Below, piece by piece: positions 57,044-64,000 of a stretch of DNA of 64,000 bases (within the stretch, counting starts at the first letter, position 1; each line of letters begins with the position of its first letter). The stretch lies in assembly GCF_019175385.1 (NCBI RefSeq), contig NC_083346.1, positions 62,525,821-62,589,820 on the forward strand, in the 5' to 3' direction. The notes beneath the pieces are model-generated. The model ran no database searches. It was not told the DNA's origin and saw only the letters and a program-made list of their open reading frames with translations. This DNA comes from Lycium barbarum. Its lineage: Eukaryota; Streptophyta; Magnoliopsida; Solanales; Solanaceae. A program made the position numbers and the translations under genes.

Positions 57044-57767
57044 GGCATGAACACAACGTCCAAAGAAAAATGGACGTCAGTACGAATATTGTACTGAGTA
57101 TGAGAGGCATAAACGATGAAATAAGACAATGATTTAAAGAAAATACCAATGTGAAATAGCTGTATTTGACTGACAATTATAATAGAAGTAATGCATGCTG
57201 TCTTACTCATACTCATCAGTATATCATATATGCATAATGTATAAGCTACCCGTCCATATAGGATCGGTGTGATAATCAATAACATTAGCCCGCGTCCAGG
57301 CCTCCCGCGTCTGGGGTATCATCTCACGCCGCCCACTAGTGGTGTCTGCCCATGCCATCTGGCCATAGTGTATAGCTTCCCACCTTGGCGGTGACTGCCC
57401 GACCAAATAGGCGCGGTGTAATAGTAATATCATCATAACATGCTTATATTATCATAGTACATGCATAGGACTCAAGTTCAATTATACTCTATCGAGGTGA
57501 CGTAAAGTCGTGATCCCCCGATGTTATTATGGAACAATCATCGACATCATGCCTCACCTTGAAGGAAGTAGCATATAAAGTGAGTGTAAGAAACAAATAG
57601 CATAATTAACAAAATGGCACCATCATATCATATCTCTTATCTTATATAGACATCTATGGATATAGGCTTTTAGCTTTCCGGAACATACAAACTCATGACG
57701 AGGAAAGAAATTCATACTATAGGATTCATGCCATTAGAAGGAAAGGACTAGCCTCACATACCTTTGT
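57044..57767 (-). other. Candidate LTR-embedded intron, element G
   Basis: On the minus strand, AAAG|GTATGTGAGGC near 57767, GTACTGAC near 57075-57095 and CCCACAG|GT near 57043. Length about 725 nt; ends are approximate by a few bases. Confidence 0.42.
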
Positions 57768-57980
57768 CGTTTAGCTAAGCTATCGTTCACTTTCTCTCCT
57801 TTAACGTCACGTCGTTACCTTCAACAGAGAATTCGCATAGACGTTAGTTAATTGACTAAGGGAATGCGTCACTATTTCTAGAGAAAATTGGGCAGCACTT
57901 CCTTTATCTATACAACTTTTCCCATAATCTATATCAACTCCCAACGCTCACAACATCATCCACAATATTGCATCCAACAA

Positions 57981-57983
<3 letters not shown>

Positions 57984-58057
<74 letters not shown>
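57984..58057. repeat. (TA)n microsatellite in G LTR
   Basis: About 70 bp of TA, followed by TTTACCACATTCCACCATTT. A shorter TA tract and the same flank are repeated at 58086-58122. Confidence 0.95.
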
Positions 58058-58062
<5 letters not shown>

Positions 58063-58654
58063 ACATTCCACCATTTTTTTCCAATATATATATATATATA
58101 TTTACCACATTCCACCATTTTTCTCCAATTTTCCCACATTTATCCATATAACTCATTATTGTGTTTTCGCGCATTTAATACTTGTTTCATGATATAAACA
58201 TAATTTATAACGTATTCATAATCACAACACATCAACATTCATGATTCAATCCAATTACCATTCAACCACTTGCACTATTTACCCATTTATGACTCATTTG
58301 CTATGCCTTTCTATAATTCAAGTATTTTGACCTTCCAATACCTTAAACAACATGAGATGGTCATGAAACTTACCTTAGATGGTGGTTGAACAAGTCTTGA
58401 GTAGCAATACTCCTTTATACTAAAAACCCTACTTCACTTCCTTTGCAATTTCTTGGTATAGATGGACTTTGATGAATTTCACACTCTTGATTTCACTGAT
58501 TTGGGTGTTGTTGATCTTGATTTTCACTTGGATTCTTGTATTGGAAGAGTTTTGGAAAGTTCTAGAGAGAGGTTGGGTCGTGGAGAGAGAAGATGAAATA
58601 AATAAACTGAACTTGGGTCCTTATTTAAAAATTGAAATCTGACCCGACATCATT

Positions 58655-58865
58655 ATATGGTCCGTATAATCGACCGTAAAACTGCTCCAGTGACTACCCT
58701 TTTCTGTGTCAACTTGACGGTACATTATACGGGTTGTATAATTTTATACGGTCCGTAAAATTGACCGTAAAATAATCCCTTCAGCAACCTTATTCTGTGA
58801 CTCTTTTACGGTCCATTATACGGCCGTATAATGTTATACGGTCCGTATAATCGACCGTATAACCC
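58655..58865. repeat. ACGGTCCGT palindromes in the G promoter region
   Basis: Units such as TATGGTCCGTATAATCGACC, TTATACGGTCCGTAAAATTG and ATACGGCCGTATAATG lie just upstream of the TATA-like site in the element's sense. Confidence 0.82.
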
Positions 58866-59053
58866 ATCAGTTCACTGAGTCTTATTCTCGTCATTTCGTT
58901 TGATCTCCGATCATTATGGAACCTTTTTAACAATTATTTAGCACCTCAATACCAGTCTAAAGGACGTTGTCCCTCGTCAAAACACCATATACGTCATACC
59001 CTTCATTGGCCTAATCCCTATACGCTAGCGGGGAAAATTTCCAAGGTGTAACA

Positions 59054-59089
59054 TTCTTCCCCCCTTTGGAACGTTCGTCCCCGAATGTT
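59054..59089 (-). promoter_or_regulatory. Element G polypurine tract and hairpin
   Basis: On the minus strand AACATTCGGGGACGAACGTT (59070-59089; one A-C mismatch in the stem) then CCAAAGGGGGGAAGAA at the LTR edge. Confidence 0.8.
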
Positions 59090-59254
59090 AAACACTCGGG
59101 ATTCTAGAAAATTTTTGCCAGAGTTTCCCCTGTAATTTGGCGCTACCAACCTGTCATAACAACCCATAATATCATTGCCTCACGGGGCTACATTACAATA
59201 TCAACCTATCTATGGCCACACACGACCCAAAGAGTAAAATAAAGCATACATACC

Positions 59255-60435
59255 TTATACCGTTGACGTCTCAGCTTGGATCTCCTCTGGGGGTTGGAAC
59301 AAATGGGGGTACTCGGATCCCATCATCTCTTCCGCCTCCCAAGTCATTTCTTCCCGATTGTTGTTCTGCCAAAAAACTTTGACTGAAGCTACTTCCTTAT
59401 TCCGAATCCTTCGCACCTGTCTATCTAAAATGGCAACAGGCACTTCTTCATATGCTAATTGTTCTGTCACTTGGACATCATCAACCGGAACTATCCTTGT
59501 AGGGTCTCCAATACACTTGCGAAGCATCGAAACATGAAATACTAGATGGACCGATTCCAGCTCCGAAGGCAAATTTAATTCATAAGCTACCTGACCCATC
59601 TTACTAATGATCTCATAGGGTCCGATGTATGGCTTAGCTTCCCTTTCTTGCTAAATCTCATCACCCCTTTCATCTGTGATACCTTCAGAAACACCCAATC
59701 GCCAACTTGAAATTCCAGATCTCGTCGGCGGTTGTCCACATAAGACTTTTGGTGGCTTTGGGATGTTAGCAATCGATCTCGGATCACCTTAACTTTTTCC
59801 ACCGCTTGTTGAATCAATTCGGGGCCTATCAATTGTGCCTCTCCTGTTTCAAACCATCCAATTGGTGATTTACACTTCCTTCCATATAAGGCTTCATATG
59901 GAGCCATTTGAATGCTGGAATGATAGCTATTATTATACGCAAATTCAACTAGCGATAAGTGATCGTCCCAACTTCCACCGAAATCTAGCGCGCATGCTCG
60001 CAGCATATCTTCTAAGGTCTGAATAGTACGCTCGGCTTGTCCATCAGTCTGCGGATGAAATGCTGTGCTAAGCTTCATTTGCGTACCTTGACCCTCTTGG
60101 AAAGACTTCCAAAACTTAGCCGTGAACTGTGCTCTTCTATCAGTAATAATAGACAATGGAATACCATGAAGTCGCACAATTTCCTTGAGATATAACCTCG
60201 CATAATCTTCGGATGAGTATGTAGTCCTAACTGGGAGAAAATGGGCTACTTTTGTCAATCTATCCACGATCACCCATATAGAATCATACTTGCCACGGGA
60301 ACGAGGTAATCCCACGATAAAATCCATGTTGATCACTTCCCATTTCCAAGTAGGTATTTCTATTGCTTGCAATAAGCCTCCTGGCTTTTGATGTTCTGCT
60401 TTTACTTGCTGACAGTTTGGGCATTGTGCTGCAAA
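59255..60435 (-). pseudogene. pol: Element G integrase and chromodomain (frameshifted)
   Basis: CPNCQQVKAEHQKPG (end of the zinc domain) leads to the catalytic core: MDFIVGLPRSRGKYD with the first Asp, SIITDRRAQFTAKFW with the second, and FHPQTDGQAERTIQ with the Glu. GDWVFLKVSQMKGVMRF follows. A frameshift near 59620 moves to the frame 59599-59255, with ELESVHLVFHVSMLRKC and a chromodomain (VAILDRQVRRIRNKEVASVK; MTWEAEEMMGSEYPHLF). A TAA at 60436 separates it from the upstream zinc-domain histidines. Chromodomains are thought to guide insertion toward marked chromatin. Confidence 0.92.
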
Positions 60436-61256
60436 TTATGCTATGTCTCTCTTCATGCCATCCCACCAATATATCAATTTGAGATCATGGTACATTTTGG
60501 TTGCACCTGGATGAATAGAATACCGGGAATAATGGGCTTCCTCTAATATTCGACGGCGCAATTCTGCCACATTCGGCACACATAACCTGCTTCGGTACCT
60601 AAGAACCCCATCCATATAAACTTCAAATGAAGACTTCTCTTTTCCATGAGATGCGTCTCTGTAATGACACAATTGAGGGTCTTCATATTGCCGCTCTTTC
60701 ACTTCTATGCTCAGAGATGAAACTGTGGGATCATTAATGCTAATCCCTTCATCGCCCGAATCCATTACACGTACTCCAAGATTAGCTAGTTGGTGGAGCT
60801 CTCGAACCATCTCTTTCTTTCCCGGAGGGACTTCACATAAACTGCCCATCGATCGGCGGCTAAGTGCGTCGGCTACCACATTTGCCTTTCCGGGGTGGTA
60901 CAAAATGTTCACATCATAATATTTTAACAATTCTAACCACCGCCTCTGCCGCAGGTTCAACTCTTTCTGCTTGAAAATGTATTGAAGACTTTTGTGGTCT
61001 GTATAGATATCCACGTGCACACCATACAAATAGTGTCTCCACATTTTTAAGGCATGATAACCGCGGCCAATTCGAGATCATGAGTTGGATAATTATTCTC
61101 GTGTTTTCGTAATTGTCTCGAAGCATATGCAATAACTTTACCATGCTGCATCAGTACGCATCCTAGTCCGACACCGGAAGCGTCACAATACACAACATAG
61201 CCATCTGACCCTTCTAGAAGTGTTAAAACTGGAGCTGAGGTCAATTTGTCTTCCAA
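60436..61256 (-). pseudogene. pol: Element G RNase H and integrase zinc domain (frameshifted)
   Basis: The frame 61256-61047 has [19 protein letters not shown] and [11 protein letters not shown] frameshift near 61050 leads to the frame 61044-60436 with [14 protein letters not shown] and [12 protein letters not shown]. The histidines of the integrase zinc domain follow ([20 protein letters not shown]). It ends in a TAA just before CPNC. Confidence 0.9.
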
Positions 61257-61307
61257 CTCTTTGAAACTATGCTCACAAGCATCACTACACTGGAATTTAG
61301 CTGACTT

Positions 61308-62334
61308 CTAGGTTAGCTTCGTCAATGGAGCGAAAATAGATGAGAATCCCTCTACGAATCTTCTATAGTAGCCTGCCAGTCCAAGAAAACTATGAACTTC
61401 CGTAGGCGTCGTAGGCCTTGGCCAAGTCTTTACAGCTTCAATTTTCTGAGTGTCGACTCGAATTCCATCATCTGAAATAACATGGCCCAGAAATGTCAAA
61501 GAATTTAGCCAAAACTCGCACTTTGAAAATTTCGCACATAATTCTGGGGCTCAGAGAATGCCAAGAACAATCCTCAAATGATCTACATGTTCTGATTCTA
61601 TGCGAGAGTACACGAGGATATCATCAATAAACATTATCACAAACAAGTCCAAGAGTGGCCTGAACACATTGTTCATTAGATTCATGAACACTGCCGGAGC
61701 GTTTGTCAACCCAAACGATATCACCTGAAATTCATAGTGGCCATATCTCGTTCTGGAAGCTGTTTTCGGAATATCCGCTTCTCTAACTCTCACTTGATGG
61801 TAACCCGACCTCAGATCTATTTTTGAAAACCACTTGGCATCTTGCAGTTGATCGAATAAGTCATCAATCCTTGGAAGAGGATATCTGTTCTTTATCGTCA
61901 CTTTGTTCAGTTGCCTATAATCGATACACATTCGTAGAGAACAGTCTTTCTTCCTCATGAACAGGACCGGTGCTCCCCACGGTGATGAACTGGGCCTAAT
62001 GAAACCCTTCTCGAGCAATTCCTTCAACTGTGCCTTTAGCTCTTTCAATTCTGCCGGAGCCATTCGATAAGGAGGAATAGAAATAGGCTTGGTGTCCGGC
62101 AACACATCGATGGCAAAATTAATCTCTTTCTAGAGGAAGACCTGAAAGTTCATCCGGAAACACATCTGGGAATTCATTCACTACCGGAACTGATTGAAAA
62201 GTTAGTGGCCTGGCCTCGGTGTCATAAACCCGAACTAAGTGATAAATATAGCCCTTGGCTATCATCTTCCTTGCCTTGAGGTAGGAAATAAACCTACCCT
62301 TCGGTGATGCTGTATTACCCTTCCATTCAAGCAC
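61308..62334 (-). pseudogene. pol: Element G reverse transcriptase (broken)
   Basis: The lead-in is [20 protein letters not shown] (62334-62119). A frameshift near 62120 leads to the RT frame 62105-61551, with [69 protein letters not shown] and the active-site FIDDILVYS (FIDD where YxDD is usual). A TGA at 61551 and a TAG at 61308 break the connection region ([34 protein letters not shown]). Confidence 0.92.
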
Positions 62335-62349
62335 GGGCTCTCCCGGATA

Positions 62350-62970
62350 TTAAAATCGAACCACCTTCGTCCGGCAATCAACATTAGCATAGCATGAGGC
62401 CAACCAATCCATACCCATAATTGCGTCGAAATCAAGCATTTCCAGCTCAATCAAATTGGCTTTTGTCTGGCGATCACATATGACGACTACACAATTCTTA
62501 TATACTTGCCTCGCTAATACAAGATCACCAACCGGAGTGAATACCTTGAAAGGTTTAATTGGCTCGGGTTTCATCCCAATAAAATCAGCAACATACGGAG
62601 TAATATAAGAGAAGGTAGAACCCGGATTGATCAGAGCATATACATCACGGGAAAATATAGTCAATGTACCTGTAACAACATCTGGAGAGGACTCAAGATC
62701 CTGTCGCCCAGCCAAAGCATAGACGCGGGGCTGAACAACACCTGAAGTAGATGCTCCCCCTCTACCTCTACCTCTGCCTGCTGAAGTCTGGGGAATCTGT
62801 GCTGTCGGGCGTACCGAAGAAGAACCTGCTGCTGAACCTGTGGGCTGAGTCCCAACTCTATCTCTCGTTGACGGACAGTCTCTCATCATATGTCCCACCT
62901 GTCCACAAGCATAGCAAGCGTCCGAACCCTGGCGGCATTGTCCGGAATGTAACCTACCGCACTGGCTGCA
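62350..62970 (-). pseudogene. gag-pro: Element G nucleocapsid and protease (broken)
   Basis: Paired Cys and a CCHC knuckle (CYACGQVGHMMRDC, about 62880-62920) are followed by a Ser/Gly/Arg-rich linker. The aspartic protease region reads DVYALINPGSTFSYITPYVA, with the catalytic Asp replaced by Asn, then LIELEMLDFDAIMGMDWL. The frame ends in TAA at 62350. An Asn at this position should abolish protease activity. Confidence 0.9.
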
Positions 62971-64000
62971 TCGCGGTACTGGGGGTCTCCTCTGACTATA
63001 ATCTTCCCTGAACTGGGAATCTGAAGCCCTCGAACTCAGGCCCTGTCCTAAACGGAAGGAGCAGTCAGATCTCCTACCTACAAATCAAGGAGGCGCACTC
63101 ATCACTGACTGGCATGAGTACCCAGAATGTGTCTGCCTTGATCCCCCTCTATAATCACTGCCGGCTCCTATAGATCTGGCTCTCTTGCCTTGCCTTCTAT
63201 CGACATGACGATCACCTCTTTGTTGTTGTCGCCCCTACAAGTTCTGAGCATGGGCCTGTATGCGGGAAATATTCATCCCGTCTTGCAAGGAGGCTGTCAA
63301 GCAATCCCTAACCAAGTGTGGCCCCAAACCACTCACAAATCTATGCACCCGATCTACCATGTCGGCCACCATGGCCGGGGCATATCTAGACAAAGAATTA
63401 AATTGCATACTGTACTCCCGGACACTCATGTTGCCTTGCCTCAAATTTAGAAATCTATCCGCTTTAGCTCGGCGGACTTCGAATGGCAAATAGTGACGAA
63501 TGAATGTATCCACGAATTCTTGCCATACCGGAGGAGGCGCATTCTCTCCTCTTGATAATACCCAATTGTTGTACCATAAAACTGCCACATCCCGGAGCCT
63601 ATAAGATCCTAACTCCACGGATTTAGTTTCGGAGGCATGGACAATCTTCAATGTCCTCAACATCTCATCTACGAAACTTTGCGTGTCTTCGTCCGGCTTT
63701 GACCCAAAGAATTCCAAAGGATTTAGACTCATAAAATCATGGGCCTTGGTGCTTGCTGCCCGATCGCTTGAACCCACATTTTGTCGTTGTGCCTGTGCAG
63801 CGACCAATTGTGTCAATAACTGGATGGCCTCGATCATTTGTTGACCCGAAGCAACCGGTGGAGGTATCGGAGCTGGGGCACCTCCTTGCTCTCCTACATT
63901 AGGCGGGGTAGAAGAAGTATTAGAAAAAGCCTCATTATGTGATTCGCCTTCGTCTATATTCATCGAAGGCTCCCTTTCTACCCGCCTCTTTGCCGTAAAC
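62971..64000 (-). pseudogene. gag: Element G gag, N-terminal and capsid part (start beyond window)
   Basis: Frame open at the right edge (TAKRRVEREPSMNIDEGESH) and read to a stop at 63235. It has a Pro/Ala-rich region (GGAPAPIPPPVASGQ), LLTQLVAAQAQRQ, and the capsid core: DVAVLWYNNWVLSRGENAPP, FEVRRAKADRFLNLRQGNMS and REYSMQFNSLSRYAPAM. A basic Gln/Arg/Ser-rich stretch follows with a further stop near 63087. It is the fullest gag in the window and the best reference for the remnants in Z and C. Confidence 0.88.

Larger units (their letters stand above)
56642..59053 (-). mobile_element. Element G 3' LTR
   Basis: 2412 bp, TGTCACGACCC at the left and GGTGTAACA at the right (minus: TGTTACACC...GGGTCGTGACA). 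It contains GTACTGACGTCC...TGCCCACAG|GT near 57043-57095, AAAG|GTATGT near 57768, a TTAAATAAGG TATA-like site near 58620-58630 and ACGGTCCGT palindromes upstream of it. The likely target duplication TAACT (56637-56641) cannot be checked. Confidence 0.88.
56642..64000 (-). mobile_element. Element G: Tekay/Del-type chromovirus, 5' end beyond window
   Basis: LTR, polypurine tract, then (reading minus strand) gag, protease, reverse transcriptase, RNase H, integrase and a C-terminal chromodomain. The domain order and chromodomain place it among Ty3/Gypsy chromoviruses. Likeness to Tekay/Del is from recognition, not a search. At least five stops and three frameshifts disable it. Confidence 0.88.

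Overview
The window is intergenic plant DNA made almost entirely of nested LTR retrotransposons. I see no host protein gene and no intact element. A dicot, most likely Solanaceae, is suggested by the long (2-3.6 kb) Ty3/Gypsy LTRs, the tRNA-iMet primer sites (TGGTATCAGAGC), the ATTCGAGGACGAATG motif before the polypurine tracts, and a Tat/Ogre-like element. The species is not determined. Element letters below are mine.

Layout. Z (minus strand, 1 to about 4995): part of a 3' LTR, a polypurine tract, an interior with gag but no pol, a primer site and a truncated 5' LTR. B (plus strand, about 4996 to at least 52416) is the oldest host. Its 5' LTR is split by A (minus strand, 6818-14612), a Ty3/Gypsy element with both LTRs and a decayed gag-pol. 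B's interior appears split by C (16231-32718), and C is itself split by D (17129-26879), a non-coding Tat/Ogre-like element full of tandem repeats. B's interior resumes at 32719 and is interrupted by E (34281-51675), a composite of three LTRs and two interiors flanked by one AGTCA duplication. E's second interior carries the solo LTR F (43288-46774). After 51681 B is broken by H (plus strand, LTR from 52417 or 52529, gag to 55537). H is broken by a minus-strand LTR, G1 (55538-56641), which is broken by G (minus strand, 56642 to beyond 64000), a Tekay/Del-type chromovirus with decayed gag-pol and a chromodomain.

How the parts relate. A and G have readable reverse transcriptase, RNase H and integrase, but all carry stops or frameshifts. 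Z, B, C, D and E lack pol and would have needed enzymes in trans. The long-LTR elements share a set of structural signals. There is a palindrome in the LTR leader, a GTATGT donor-like site and a GTACTGAC plus GCAG|GT acceptor-like site enclosing hairpin repeats. There are also hairpins after the primer site and before the polypurine tract.

The most striking observation is a 101-103 nt 5S rRNA-derived module inside the interiors of Z, C and both halves of E. It keeps the 5S internal promoter and consistently lacks the last ~17 nt of 5S.
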